Shown here piece after piece: positions 55,714 to 64,000 of a stretch of 64,000 bases of DNA (its first letter is position 1; each line of letters begins with the position of its first letter). The DNA is from Streptomyces nitrosporeus (GTDB lineage Bacteria; Actinomycetota; Actinomycetes; Streptomycetales; Streptomycetaceae). The stretch is from the NCBI RefSeq assembly GCF_008704555.1, contig NZ_CP023702.1:1240001-1304000 (forward strand), read 5' to 3'. The position numbers were made by a program, and so were the translations under genes. Below the pieces are notes generated by a model. That model was not told the DNA's origin. It searched no databases and saw only the letters and a list, made by a program, of their open reading frames with translations.

Positions 55714-57108
55714 TCAGTTCGACAGGTGGTCCAGGATCTGCGGGCCGAGGTCGGTGACATCGCCCGCTCCCATGGTGAGAACCAGATCACCCGGCTTCGC
55801 CATTCCCGCGACGACGGCGGGGACCCGTGCCTTGTCGTGGACGGCCGTGACATCCGCGCCGGCGGCCTTCGCCGCGTCGATGATCAGGGCGCTGGTGACC
55901 CCCGGGAGCGGGTCCTCGCGAGCCGGGTAGATGTCCAGGACGGCACAGGCGTCGGCGAGCGCGAGGGCCTGGCCCATCTCGGCGCCCAGTTCCTGGGTGC
56001 GGGAGAAGAGGTGCGGCTGGAAGACGACCAGCAGCCGGGAGCCGGCCGCGGCCCCCCGCATGGCCTCCAGGTCGGCGGTCATCTCGGTGGGGTGGTGCGC
56101 GTAGGAGTCGATGACCTGTACGCCCGCCGCCTCGCCCTTGAGCTGGAGGCGGCGCTTGACCCCGGTGTACGTGCCGAGGGCGGCGGCCAGGTCGCGGGCG
56201 GGGATGCCGAGGGCGACACCCGCGGCGAGCGCGGCGACCGCGTTGAGCGCGTAGTGCCGGCCGGGCACGGAGACGGTGAAGACCAGGTGCTCGCCGCCCA
56301 GCACGACGGCGACCTCGCTGGTCAGCCCGTGCGGGGTGATCCCGTGCACCCGTACGTCGGCGTCCTCGGCCTCGCCGTAGCTGACGACGGTGAGGGAGTC
56401 ACGGTCGCGGACCCGCCGGGTGAGCTCGACCGCACCGGCCTGGTCGGCGGAGACGACGAGGGTGCCGCCGGGGAGGATCTTGCCGACGAAGGTCTCGAAG
56501 GACTCGTGGATCTCTTCCATCGAGGCGTAGTTGGCGTGGTGGTCCAGCTCGGCGTTGAGGACGATCGCGACCTGCGGAGCGTAGGCGTGGAAGCTGCGGT
56601 CGCTCTCGTCGGCCTCGGCGACGAAGATGTCGCCCTCGCCGTGCGCGGCGTTGGTGCCGGGGCCCTGGAGGTCGCCGCCGATCGCGTAGGAGGGGTCGAG
56701 GCCCAGCCCGGAGAGGGCGACGGCGAGCATCGAGGTGGTGGTGGTCTTGCCGTGCGTACCGGCAACCGCGATGGCCCGCAGCCCGTCCATCAGGGAGGCC
56801 AGCGCGTCGGAGCGGTGCACGACCGGGAGGGACAGCTCGGCGGCCCGGACCAGCTCCGGGTTGTCCGGGCGGATGGCACTGGAGACGACCACGCAGGAGG
56901 CGTCGTCCGCCACGTGGCCCGCGGTGTGCCCGATGTGCACGGTCGCCCCCAGCGCGCGCAGGGCCTCGGCGGTGGCGGACTCCCTGGCGTCGCTGCCGGC
57001 GACCTTGGCCCCGCGCTGGGCGAGGATCTTCGCGATGCCCGACATCCCGGCGCCGCCGATGCCGATGAAGTGCGGCCGTTCCAGGGCGGCGGGGATACCG
57101 GGTGCCAT
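55714..57108 (-). CDS. murC: UDP-N-acetylmuramate--L-alanine ligase MurC
   Basis: 464-aa cytosolic ligase adding the first L-Ala to UDP-MurNAc in peptidoglycan synthesis. N-terminal UDP fold I-G-I-G-G-A-G-M-S-G-I, ATP loop G-T-H-G-K-T-T-T near residue 105, and later D-E-S-D-R-S. ATG 57108 (M-A-P-G-I-P); the frame is open 48 codons further upstream but lacks family sequence. Not in the main dcw cluster here; it sits between msrB and a small stress-like gene. Confidence 0.96.
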   Translation of the reverse strand: MAPGIPAALERPHFIGIGGAGMSGIAKILAQRGAKVAGSDARESATAEALRALGATVHIGHTAGHVADDASCVVVSSAIRPDNPELVRAAELSLPVVHRSDALASLMDGLRAIAVAGTHGKTTTTSMLAVALSGLGLDPSYAIGGDLQGPGTNAAHGEGDIFVAEADESDRSFHAYAPQVAIVLNAELDHHANYASMEEIHESFETFVGKILPGGTLVVSADQAGAVELTRRVRDRDSLTVVSYGEAEDADVRVHGITPHGLTSEVAVVLGGEHLVFTVSVPGRHYALNAVAALAAGVALGIPARDLAAALGTYTGVKRRLQLKGEAAGVQVIDSYAHHPTEMTADLEAMRGAAAGSRLLVVFQPHLFSRTQELGAEMGQALALADACAVLDIYPAREDPLPGVTSALIIDAAKAAGADVTAVHDKARVPAVVAGMAKPGDLVLTMGAGDVTDLGPQILDHLSN

Positions 57109-57181
57109 CTGAGGGTCCTCCGAGGGTGGTGTGGGTTCCGTGGCCGCGGCCGGGAGCCGCCCGGATCCGCGAGCCCCCAGC

Positions 57182-57652
57182 CTATTCGTTGTGCGCGAAG
57201 AGCTTGAGCACCGGTACACCGACCTTGTGACGGGCCCGTGACGCCCAGTCACGGTGGAAGAACTCCTCGACGTAGTGCGGGGCCGTCAGCACGATGACCT
57301 CGTCGGCCCCGGATTCCTCGACCACGGTCTTCAGCGCGTCCAGGGGGTGGTCCTCGATCACCTGCCCGACGGCCTCCGCCCCCGCCTTGCGCAGCTCCTG
57401 GAGGGAGTACTCCAGCGCGATCGCGGCCGGTTCCCGCGCGGCCCTGCCCTCCGGCTCCTCGTTCTCCCGGACCGCGTCCTTGAGTTCACCGAGGGCCACG
57501 TCGTCGATCGCGCGCAGCAGTACGTCGGCCTGGTCGCCGCGGGGCTGCATGAGCACGACGAACGAGATCTGCTCCTCACCGTGGAGGGTGGTGACGAACT
57601 CCACGTCCTCGGGCGTCAGGGGCTTCTCGATCATCAAAACGCTTGTGAACAC
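57182..57652 (-). CDS. Small conserved protein, universal-stress-like fold
   Basis: 156-aa protein conserved in Streptomyces; similar proteins are sometimes labelled indole-3-glycerol phosphate synthase, but no TrpC motifs are present. It shows a beta-alpha pattern (F-V-V-L-M-Q-P-R ... E-V-I-V-L-T-A-P-H ... G-V-P-V-L-K-L-F) resembling universal stress or nucleotide-binding proteins. I use GTG 57652, 6-8 nt after GGAAGG; ATG 57673 is possible. It sits 73 bp upstream of murC on the same strand. Confidence 0.75.
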   Translation of the reverse strand: MFTSVLMIEKPLTPEDVEFVTTLHGEEQISFVVLMQPRGDQADVLLRAIDDVALGELKDAVRENEEPEGRAAREPAAIALEYSLQELRKAGAEAVGQVIEDHPLDALKTVVEESGADEVIVLTAPHYVEEFFHRDWASRARHKVGVPVLKLFAHNE

Positions 57653-57802
57653 GACAGGCGCCTTCCGCTTCATCTCTTCGGTTCATCCCTGCGGCCGTGG
57701 GCGGCCGCTGTTGCCGAAACCATCCTTCCCCGCAATCGCACGGGGAGTCGGAGCCAAGTCTGCCCATCCGGAGCCAACCGGAGAGGCAAATTCCGGTACG
57801 TG

Positions 57803-58609
57803 TCAGATCTTTCCGTACCGGCTGAAAAGGAATCCTGCCTCTTCCAGCAGGGAAGTGAGACAGAAACGTTCCGGCACCTCCATGGCGGGCCCTCCCGCGA
57901 TACGCTGAGCGCTTCCCGCGGTGAGCATCGGCGAGATCGTCAGGCAGAGTTCGTCCAGCACCCCGGCCGCCACGAACTGCCCGAGGAGCCGCGGCCCGCC
58001 CTCCGTCAGCAGCCGGGTGTGGCCCCGGGCGGCCAGTTCCGCCACCGCCCGCTCCGGCTCGACCGAGGCGCCTTCCCCGGCGATCAGCACCTCGGCACCC
58101 GCCTCGCGGGCCGCCCTGATGCGGTCAAAAGGCGCCGCCGCGCCGGTGATCACCAGGGTGGGCACCAGGGGCGAGACGAACAGCGGGAGCGAGAAGTCCA
58201 GGTCCATGCTGCCGGTCACGACGGCGATCGCGGGCGCGGGCGCCTGCCCGGCGGCCGCGCGCCGGGCCGCGAACGCCTCCCGGGCGCGGGCGGGGCGGTA
58301 GCCCTCCAGCCGTACGGTCTCGGCGCCGACGACGACGGCGTCGGCCAGCCCCCGCAGGGTGCCGAAGATCCGCATGTCCGCGGCGCAGGAGATGCCCTGC
58401 GAGCGTCCGTCGTGCTGGGCCGCGCCGTCCAGGGTGCTCACCATGTTGGCCCGCAGCAGCGGGCGCCCGTCCTCGGGGTAGGCGTAGGCGTCGGCCAGCT
58501 CGTCCAGGGTCCACTCGCGGTCGGCGGACCGGCCCGGGCCAGCCCCGGGGGCCTCGGGGGCCTCGGGGGCCGTACGTGTCAGATCCGTCACAGGGAGCAG
58601 GCGTCGCAT
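57803..58609 (-). CDS. Pyrimidine reductase family protein (RibD C-terminal-like)
   Basis: 268-aa NADPH-dependent reductase of the dihydrofolate-reductase-like fold. N-M-V-S-T-L-D-G-A near 54-62 is the RibD-C signature, G-A-E-T-V-R follows near 94, and T-E-G-G-P near 205 is the cofactor loop. No deaminase domain, and not next to other riboflavin genes, so substrate could differ from riboflavin intermediates. A Glu/Ala/Pro-rich tract (about 14-26) in the N-terminal extension comes from a small GGCCTC-type repeat at 58551-58570. ATG 58609 has no ribosome site; it is divergent from zapE by 81 bp. Confidence 0.87.
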   Translation of the reverse strand: MRRLLPVTDLTRTAPEAPEAPGAGPGRSADREWTLDELADAYAYPEDGRPLLRANMVSTLDGAAQHDGRSQGISCAADMRIFGTLRGLADAVVVGAETVRLEGYRPARAREAFAARRAAAGQAPAPAIAVVTGSMDLDFSLPLFVSPLVPTLVITGAAAPFDRIRAAREAGAEVLIAGEGASVEPERAVAELAARGHTRLLTEGGPRLLGQFVAAGVLDELCLTISPMLTAGSAQRIAGGPAMEVPERFCLTSLLEEAGFLFSRYGKI

Positions 58610-58690
58610 GCGCAGCAGTCTGGCACGGTCCTCCACGGCCCCGCCCGCGCCGGGAGGCCGCTCACCGTCGCGGGCGAGGCCGTAAAGTGG

Positions 58691-59794
58691 ATGGTTGTGT
58701 CGTCCTCCTCCACCGCCGTGCCGGGGCAGAGCCCCATATCCGAAACGGCCCCGCAGTCCCTGTGCGCCCGCGAGCCGCGCGTCCCCGCCGACCGTCTGGT
58801 CGCGGAGATGGTGCCGCCCCCACGGTTCGACGCGGTGCGCTTCGATACGTACCGGCCGGATCCGGACCAGCCGAGCCAGCACGAGGCGGTCGAGGTGCTC
58901 AGCTCGTTCGCGGCCGGGCTCGGCGGCGCCCACGCCACGGGGACGGGCAGGCGCCGCTGGTTCGGGAAGAAGACGGCGGCCGCCCCCGCCGGGACGCGCG
59001 GGGTCTACCTCGACGGCGGGTACGGCGTCGGCAAGACCCATCTGCTGGCGTCCCTCTGGCACGCCACCCCGGCGGCCCCCTCCCTCAAGGCGTTCGGCAC
59101 CTTCGTCGAGCTGACGAACCTGGTCGGCGCGCTGGGCTTCCAGCAGACCGTGCAGACCCTGAGCGGGCACCGGCTGCTCTGCATCGACGAGTTCGAGCTG
59201 GACGACCCGGGCGACACCGTCCTGGTGTCGTCCCTGCTCAGCAGGCTCGTCGAGGCCGGTGTGGCGCTGGCCGCCACCTCGAACACGCTGCCGGGGAAGC
59301 TCGGTGAGGGCCGGTTCGCGGCCGCGGACTTCCTCCGCGAGATCCAGGGCCTCTCGGCCCATTTCCGGCCCCTGCGGATCGACGGCGAGGACTACCGCCA
59401 CCGCGGGCTGCCCGAGGCCCCGCCGCCGTACTCGCCGGAGCAGGTCACGAAGGCCGCGTACGCCACGCAGGGCGCTTCGCTGGACGACTTCCCGGCCCTG
59501 CTGGGGCATCTCGCCCGGGTCCACCCGAGCCGGTACGGCGCGCTGACCGACGGGATCGCGGCGGTCTGCCTCACCGACGTGGAGCCGGTGCCCGACCAGT
59601 CGACGGCGCTGCGGCTCGTGGTGCTCGCGGACCGGCTCTACGACCGGGAGGTCCCGGTCCTCGCGTCCGGTGTCCCCTTCGACCGGCTGTTCAGTGACGA
59701 CATGCTGAACGGGGGGTACCGGAAGAAGTACTTCCGGGCCATCTCCCGTCTCACCGCACTGGCGCGTGACGCCAAGGGGCTGGTGGGGCAGTAG
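58691..59794 (+). CDS. zapE: ZapE / AFG1-like cell division ATPase
   Basis: 367-aa AAA+ ATPase. Walker A is G-G-Y-G-V-G-K-T-H near residue 115, Walker B L-L-C-I-D-E-F-E-L-D-D near 160, then sensor-1 A-T-S-N-T. ZapE destabilises FtsZ rings in E. coli; the role in actinomycetes is less certain. ATG 58691 and GTG 58697 are both possible, and TAAAGT (58683-58688) upstream would make the latter leaderless. ORF continues to 59794 and is followed 86 bp later by osmC. Confidence 0.9.
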   Translation: MVVSSSSTAVPGQSPISETAPQSLCAREPRVPADRLVAEMVPPPRFDAVRFDTYRPDPDQPSQHEAVEVLSSFAAGLGGAHATGTGRRRWFGKKTAAAPAGTRGVYLDGGYGVGKTHLLASLWHATPAAPSLKAFGTFVELTNLVGALGFQQTVQTLSGHRLLCIDEFELDDPGDTVLVSSLLSRLVEAGVALAATSNTLPGKLGEGRFAAADFLREIQGLSAHFRPLRIDGEDYRHRGLPEAPPPYSPEQVTKAAYATQGASLDDFPALLGHLARVHPSRYGALTDGIAAVCLTDVEPVPDQSTALRLVVLADRLYDREVPVLASGVPFDRLFSDDMLNGGYRKKYFRAISRLTALARDAKGLVGQ

Positions 59795-59880
59795 GTTCGG
59801 GGGATGCGTGCCGTGTCCGTGGCGCTTCGAGGCGCCCGTACGCGACACGCGACCGCTTTCACCGTTCGAAGGGATCCAGC

Positions 59881-60306
59881 ATGGCTACCACGCGTCAGGC
59901 CCACACCGTCTGGGAGGGCAACCTGCTCGAGGGCACGGGCGTCGTCACCCTCGATTCCTCGGGTATCGGGGAGTACCCGGTCTCCTGGCCGTCCCGCGCG
60001 GAGCAGGCCAACGGCAAGACCAGCCCGGAGGAGCTCATCGCGGCCGCGCACTCCAGCTGCTTCTCGATGGCGCTCTCCAACGGCCTTGCCTCCGCGGGCA
60101 ATCCGCCGGCCCGGCTGAACACCAAGGCCGAGGTCACCTTCCAGCCCGGTACGGGCATCACCGGCATCCACCTCACGGTGGAGGGCGAGGTCCCGGGGCT
60201 GGACGAGGCGGGCTTCGTCAAGGCCGCCGAGGACGCCAAGGCCAACTGCCCGGTCAGCCAGGCCCTGACGGGCACGACGATCACGCTCACCGCGTCGCTG
60301 GTCTGA
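59881..60306 (+). CDS. OsmC-family peroxiredoxin-like protein
   Basis: 141-aa thiol peroxidase of the OsmC/Ohr family. A Ser-Ser-Cys motif (H-S-S-C-F near 58-62) holds the peroxidatic Cys and N-C-P-V-S near 122-126 the resolving Cys. Reduces organic hydroperoxides. ATG 59881 has an AAGGGAT site. Confidence 0.93.
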   Translation: MATTRQAHTVWEGNLLEGTGVVTLDSSGIGEYPVSWPSRAEQANGKTSPEELIAAAHSSCFSMALSNGLASAGNPPARLNTKAEVTFQPGTGITGIHLTVEGEVPGLDEAGFVKAAEDAKANCPVSQALTGTTITLTASLV

Positions 60307-60320
60307 TCCCAGGGACGGAC

Positions 60321-60366
60321 CGCGGGGCCCCGGGGAGCGGCGAAGGCCGCTCCCCGGGGCCCCGCG
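60321..60366 (+). terminator. Very strong hairpin terminator after osmC
   Basis: 21-bp perfect arms (60321-60341 and 60346-60366) around a GAAG tetraloop; flanking CCCAGG/CCTGGG could lengthen the stem further. Confidence 0.88.
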
Positions 60367-60613
60367 CGTGTCCTGGGGCCGTACGGCCCGCCCCGGGACA
60401 CTCCGACGTACGGCCCGCCTGGGACTCGCAGACGCCCCGCCGCCCCACCGCCCCGGGCAAAAGGGCACCGTCCGCGTCGGGCGGGACACCGTGTTCACCT
60501 TCCGGCCTTCTCGGATCCTCCTGCAATACACCCGCGTTTCTCATCGCTTCCTCATGCGCCGTTGGTTGCGTGTCACGGGCCGGCCGGTCCGGCACGTAGA
60601 CGTAAGGAGGCGC

Positions 60614-61522
60614 ATGGTGTCGCGACCCGACACGGCCCCGCCCCGGGAACCCGCCCCCGGGCCCCCGGAGGGCACCCCACCGCTGCATGTGGCGAGCAGG
60701 CTGCACGCGTTCAACAGATTCGAGCTCAAGTACCTGGTGCCGGTGGACCAGGCCGCCGAGATCCGTGACGAACTGTCCGAGCGGATGGACCGCGACCTGA
60801 ACAGCCCGCCCGGCGGCTACGGCGTGTGGAGCCTGTACTACGACAGCCCGCAGCTGCGGTTCTACTGGGAGAAGATCGAGGGCCTGAAGTTCCGGCGCAA
60901 GCTGCGCATCCGGCACTACGGCGATCCGGCCGGTGTCACGGACGCGTCGCCCGTCTGCGTCGAGATCAAGCAGCGCGTCAACCGGGTCACCCAGAAGCGC
61001 CGCATCACCCTCCCCTACGGCACCGCCCGCCGGCTCTGCGACGCCCGGGAGACGGTGGAGCACGGGCCGAAGGAACGGCCCTTCGTGCACGAGGTGCTCG
61101 ACCTGGTCGTCCGGCTGAACCTCCGGCCGACGGCGATCACCGGTTACCAGCGTGAGGCGCTGGTCGGGCGCGGCTCGGACACCGGACTGCGGGTGACCTT
61201 CGACCGGCGGGTGCGGGGCCGCGACCGCGACTTCCACTTCGGCCTGGCCGGAGCGGAGAACCGGTTCACCATCCCGCCGCACATGGCGGTGATGGAGATC
61301 AAGGTCGACGAGCGCACGCCGTACTGGATCACGGATCTGGCCGCGCGCCGGAATCTGAACCTCGTACGGATCTCCAAGTACGTGCAGTCGATCGAGGCGT
61401 TCGGGCTGGCACCCCGGTCCGTCTTCCACATCGGTGACGCGGACTGTCCGCCGCCGCCCGCCACCCCCCTCGACCCACAGCCGCCGGTGCACGAGGCGCC
61501 GGTGAAAGCAGGAGCACAGTGA
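60614..61522 (+). CDS. VTC-domain protein (polyphosphate polymerase-like)
   Basis: 302-aa cytosolic protein with the VTC tunnel-fold core: F-E-L-K-Y near residue 37, F-R-R-K-L-R-I-R near 96, the E-x-K of V-E-I-K-Q near 118, T-G-Y-Q-R-E, V-T-F-D-R-R, and M-E-I-K-V-D near 218. These basic and acidic residues line the ATP/polyphosphate tunnel in yeast Vtc4. It lacks SPX and membrane parts. ATG 60614 has a perfect TAAGGAGG site. It overlaps the DUF4956 gene by 4 bp, so it heads a three-gene operon ending in a CotH kinase-like gene. Confidence 0.9.
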   Translation: MVSRPDTAPPREPAPGPPEGTPPLHVASRLHAFNRFELKYLVPVDQAAEIRDELSERMDRDLNSPPGGYGVWSLYYDSPQLRFYWEKIEGLKFRRKLRIRHYGDPAGVTDASPVCVEIKQRVNRVTQKRRITLPYGTARRLCDARETVEHGPKERPFVHEVLDLVVRLNLRPTAITGYQREALVGRGSDTGLRVTFDRRVRGRDRDFHFGLAGAENRFTIPPHMAVMEIKVDERTPYWITDLAARRNLNLVRISKYVQSIEAFGLAPRSVFHIGDADCPPPPATPLDPQPPVHEAPVKAGAQ

Positions 61523-62196
61523 ACTTCGATCTGCAGGAACTCAGCGGGACGTTCAGCGTCGCCGACGTCGTCGCGGCCATGGCGCTGTCGTTCGTCCTGA
61601 GCACGGTCATCGGCTACGTCTACCGGTACACGCACCGCAACGTGTCGTACAGCCAGTCCTACGTCCAGACGCTGGTCGTCGTCGGCATGATCGTCGCCCT
61701 GATCATGCTGGTCGTCGGATCCAACCTCGCCCGTGCGTTCTCCCTGGTCGGCGCGTTGTCCGTGGTCCGGTTCCGTAACGCGGTCAAGGAGACGCGGGAC
61801 GTCGGCTTCATCTTCCTGGCCATGGCGATCGGTATGGCCTGCGGAGCCCGCTTCTACACGCTGGCCGCCGTCGGCGCCGTCGTCATCTGCGTCGTGGTCG
61901 TCGTCATGCACAAGTTCAACTGGTTCGCGCTCGACGTCCAGCGCCAGGTCGTCAAGGTCCAGGTCCCGGCGGGCGAGGACTACACGCCGGCCATCCGCGA
62001 CGTCCTGATCAAGTACACCAGCGAGTTCGAGCTGGTGAGCACCGAGACGATCCGGGGCGGGGCGCTGAACGAGGTCTTCTACACGGTCCGGATGAAGAAG
62101 GGCACCGAGCCGGGCGACCTGGTCACCGCCCTGCAGGAACGTACCTCCGGCCAGCGGGTCACCGTGCTGACCGGTTACGACACGACCGACCTGTGA
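61519..62196 (+). CDS. DUF4956 membrane protein
   Basis: 225-aa protein with four membrane helices in the first ~130 residues, including the strongly conserved A-L-S-V-V-R-F-R-N-A-V-K-E-T-R-D-V-G-F-I-F loop. A C-terminal soluble alpha/beta domain (about 145-225) follows. This is the DUF4956 family, which resembles MgtC-type helices. Its TGA overlaps the CotH ATG (TGATG), so the three genes are translated together. Function unknown. Confidence 0.92.
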   Translation: MNFDLQELSGTFSVADVVAAMALSFVLSTVIGYVYRYTHRNVSYSQSYVQTLVVVGMIVALIMLVVGSNLARAFSLVGALSVVRFRNAVKETRDVGFIFLAMAIGMACGARFYTLAAVGAVVICVVVVVMHKFNWFALDVQRQVVKVQVPAGEDYTPAIRDVLIKYTSEFELVSTETIRGGALNEVFYTVRMKKGTEPGDLVTALQERTSGQRVTVLTGYDTTDL

Positions 62197-64000
62197 TGCG
62201 GGGCGGCGGTACGGCCCGCAGGCGCCGGCTGCGCGACCGCGTACCGGTGCGGCTGCGGCACCACTGGAAGCCCGCCGGCGCGCTGTGCGCGGGACTCGCG
62301 GTGATGGTGTACGTGTTCGGCGACGCCCGCGTCTCCCCGTACGTCACCTCCGCCTCGCGGGTCGAGGCCGACATCATCACGGACGACGTCGGGGGCACGG
62401 TCGGGCTGTACGACACGTCGGTGCGGCACTCCATCCAACTGGAGTACGACCAGACGGACTTCGACAAGATGATGAAGGAGTTCGAGGAGGACGGGTCCAA
62501 GGAGTCCATCGAGGCCGACCTGACCATCGACGGGGTCTACCTGGAGGACGTCGGGATCCGGCTGAAGGGGAACTCCACCCTGATGTCCCTGCGCGGCACC
62601 GGAGGGATGCCCGGTGGCGGCCGGGCCTCCCAGGGCGCCGCGCAGGGCGCCCCGCGGATGCCGCAGGGCGGCGGGGGCCAGGGCGGCGGCACGGCCGGCG
62701 CCGGGGGCGCGGCCCGGGGCGCCGCCGGTGCGGCGGACGGCGCCACCGGCGGCACGGAAGGCGGTACGGGCGCCGGGGGTGCGGCCACCGGTGGAGCCGC
62801 CGGGGGCGCGGCCACCGGCGGAGGCGCGCAGGGCGGTGGCCGGGGCGGCGGTATGACGCAGTACGACCTCTCCGCCGACAAGCCCGAGGAACTGCCCTGG
62901 CTCATCAAGATCGACGAGTACGTCGAGGGCCGCGCCTACCAGGGCGAGCGGGAGATCTCGCTCCGCCCCGGCAGCAACGCCCAGGTGCCGCTGAACGAGG
63001 CGCTGGCGCTGTCGCTGATGGCGGAGAGCGGGGAACCGGCCGAGCGGTACGGCTTCTCCACCCTGAAGGTCAACAACCGGCCCGCCGCGACCCGGCTGAT
63101 GGTGGAGAACCCCGATACGGAGTACGCCGAGGCCGTCGGCGGTGACTCGGTGGTCTTCAAGGCGAGGGCGGACGGCAGCTTCGCCTACCGCGGGGACGAC
63201 CCGTCCGACTACGAGACGTCCTTCCGCCAGCTGAACAAGGTCGGCAGCCAGGACCTCGAACCGGTGATGAAGCTCATCGAGTGGGTGGAGGAGGCGTCGG
63301 ACGAGGAGTTCGCCGCGGACCTCGACGAGCACGTCGACGTCGAGTCGTTCGCCACGTACGTCGCCGCGCAGAACCTGCTGATGAACTTCGACGACATGGC
63401 GGGACCGGGCAAGAACTATCTGCTCGGCTACGACCTGGACACCGGGAAGTTCTCGGTCCTCGGCTGGGACTACAACCTCACCTTCAGCGGGGACCCGACC
63501 GCGGGGCCCGACGACGTGATGAGCATGGGCGGCGGCCCCGGCGGCGATCGCCGGGCCGGGGACGGGACCGGAGCCGGTTCCACGGCCGGAGCCGGGGGCG
63601 CGGCCACCGGCCAGCCCGGTGAGATGCCCCAGGACATGCCGGAGGGGGCGCCGGAAAACATGCCGGAGATGCCCGAGGGGTTCCCCGGGGGAATGCCGGA
63701 CGGCATGCCGGAGATGCCCGAGGGATTCCCCGAGGGGATGCCGGAAGGCATGCCGGACGGACCGGGCGGACGGTCGGGGCACGTCCTGAAGGAGCGCTTC
63801 CTCGGACTCGACGCCTTCGACGACGTGTACAAGAAGGCCTACCGGGATCTGTACGAGACGTTCTACGCGTCGGGCGAGGCGACCGACGCCCTGGAGGACA
63901 TCGCGGAGCAGGCCGAACGGGCCGGGGTCCCCGCCGCCGACGTCTCCACCGCCGTGAAGGCGCTGCGCACGACGGTCACCGAGCGCACCACGGCTCTGGC
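62196..64000 (+). CDS. CotH-family protein kinase-like protein, truncated by window edge
   Basis: At least 601 residues, running off the right edge. A basic N-terminus and one hydrophobic segment (about 29-46, ending V-M-V-Y-V-F-G) suggest membrane anchoring. The N-terminal half contains the V-R-L-K-G-N-S-like region of CotH proteins. Metal/catalytic motif W-D-Y-N near residue 423 is preceded by G-P-G-K-N-Y-L-L-G-Y. Two low-complexity inserts interrupt the fold: a Gly/Ala run (about 138-222) and a Met-Pro-Glu/Gly repeat (about 470-520). CotH phosphorylates spore-coat proteins in Bacillus; target here unknown. Linked to VTC and DUF4956. Confidence 0.9.
   Translation, partial: MRGGGTARRRRLRDRVPVRLRHHWKPAGALCAGLAVMVYVFGDARVSPYVTSASRVEADIITDDVGGTVGLYDTSVRHSIQLEYDQTDFDKMMKEFEEDGSKESIEADLTIDGVYLEDVGIRLKGNSTLMSLRGTGGMPGGGRASQGAAQGAPRMPQGGGGQGGGTAGAGGAARGAAGAADGATGGTEGGTGAGGAATGGAAGGAATGGGAQGGGRGGGMTQYDLSADKPEELPWLIKIDEYVEGRAYQGEREISLRPGSNAQVPLNEALALSLMAESGEPAERYGFSTLKVNNRPAATRLMVENPDTEYAEAVGGDSVVFKARADGSFAYRGDDPSDYETSFRQLNKVGSQDLEPVMKLIEWVEEASDEEFAADLDEHVDVESFATYVAAQNLLMNFDDMAGPGKNYLLGYDLDTGKFSVLGWDYNLTFSGDPTAGPDDVMSMGGGPGGDRRAGDGTGAGSTAGAGGAATGQPGEMPQDMPEGAPENMPEMPEGFPGGMPDGMPEMPEGFPEGMPEGMPDGPGGRSGHVLKERFLGLDAFDDVYKKAYRDLYETFYASGEATDALEDIAEQAERAGVPAADVSTAVKALRTTVTERTTAL
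63660..63749 (+). repeat. Two 45-bp coding repeats in the CotH gene
   Basis: Tandem 45-nt copies (63660-63704 and 63705-63749) encode a 15-residue Met/Pro/Glu/Gly-rich unit beginning M-P-E-M-P-E-G-F-P. They differ at a few positions and lie in a larger disordered MP-rich stretch. Confidence 0.85.

Noticed and set aside
57182..57652. Annotation as indole-3-glycerol phosphate synthase
   Set aside because: None of the TrpC barrel motifs are present and the length (156 aa) is too short; the similarity is to a universal-stress-like fold.

Overview
The window is high-GC actinobacterial DNA, almost certainly from a Streptomyces chromosome. The genes have G/C-rich third positions and frequent GTG starts. 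The gene content is typical of the genus: an SAV2148-type HEPN protein, NarL-type two-component pairs beside FtsX-type exporters, DUF1707-FHA, a WXG-like secreted-protein family, trehalose/glycogen enzymes and rare TTA codons. I see no rRNA, tRNA, CRISPR array or phage genes. All calls come from reading the sequence; no database search was run.

Layout. (1) 1-2206: two sugar ABC permease genes (one cut by the left edge) divergent from an aminoglycoside-phosphotransferase-like gene. (2) 2313-4536: a DEDDh exonuclease preceded by a coupled 45-codon ORF and a DNA-damage-type (RecA-NDp) promoter, then the SAV2148-family HEPN protein. (3) 4920-19158: glycogen-to-trehalose genes glgX, treY and treZ. 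The last is separated from the others by a secreted FG-GAP/GDPD protein, a DUF1707-FHA protein, an AMP-forming ligase, a GNAT and a GH1 beta-glucosidase. (4) 19200-23516: an unknown membrane protein, an M24 peptidase, a P-loop kinase, a 166-bp MITE, a VOC protein and a Spo0M-like protein. (5) 23574-28951: a NarL-type two-component pair divergent from an ABC exporter. (6) 29021-32350: a LysR regulator and the threonine catabolism genes kbl-tdh. (7) 32577-37677: an operon of one lipoprotein and two tandem receptor-like Ser/Thr kinases that carry extracellular solute-binding domains. (8) 37855-40673: divergent MarR regulators and a 14-TM MFS exporter. (9) 40898-46900: a GAP1-related protein without its GTPase, a WXG-like protein with its lipoprotein, and a small putative zinc protein. 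(10) 46988-52275: a second ABC exporter divergent from a second NarL-type pair. (11) 52407-55158: TetR and an MMPL transporter with a perfect 20-bp operator. (12) 55297-60306: msrB, murC and housekeeping/stress genes. (13) 60614-64000: VTC, DUF4956 and CotH genes overlapping stop-to-start, the last cut by the right edge.

Working together. GlgX trims glycogen, and TreY with TreZ convert the released maltodextrins to trehalose. Tdh and Kbl degrade threonine to glycine and acetyl-CoA. Each two-component pair probably senses envelope stress and controls the exporter next to it. Three genes carry a single early TTA codon, so their translation should depend on the bldA tRNA: the sugar permease, the lipoprotein that opens the kinase operon, and the WXG-like protein. 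This ties these otherwise unrelated loci to development. Several regulator genes have a -10 element placed so that transcription would begin at the start codon (leaderless mRNAs).
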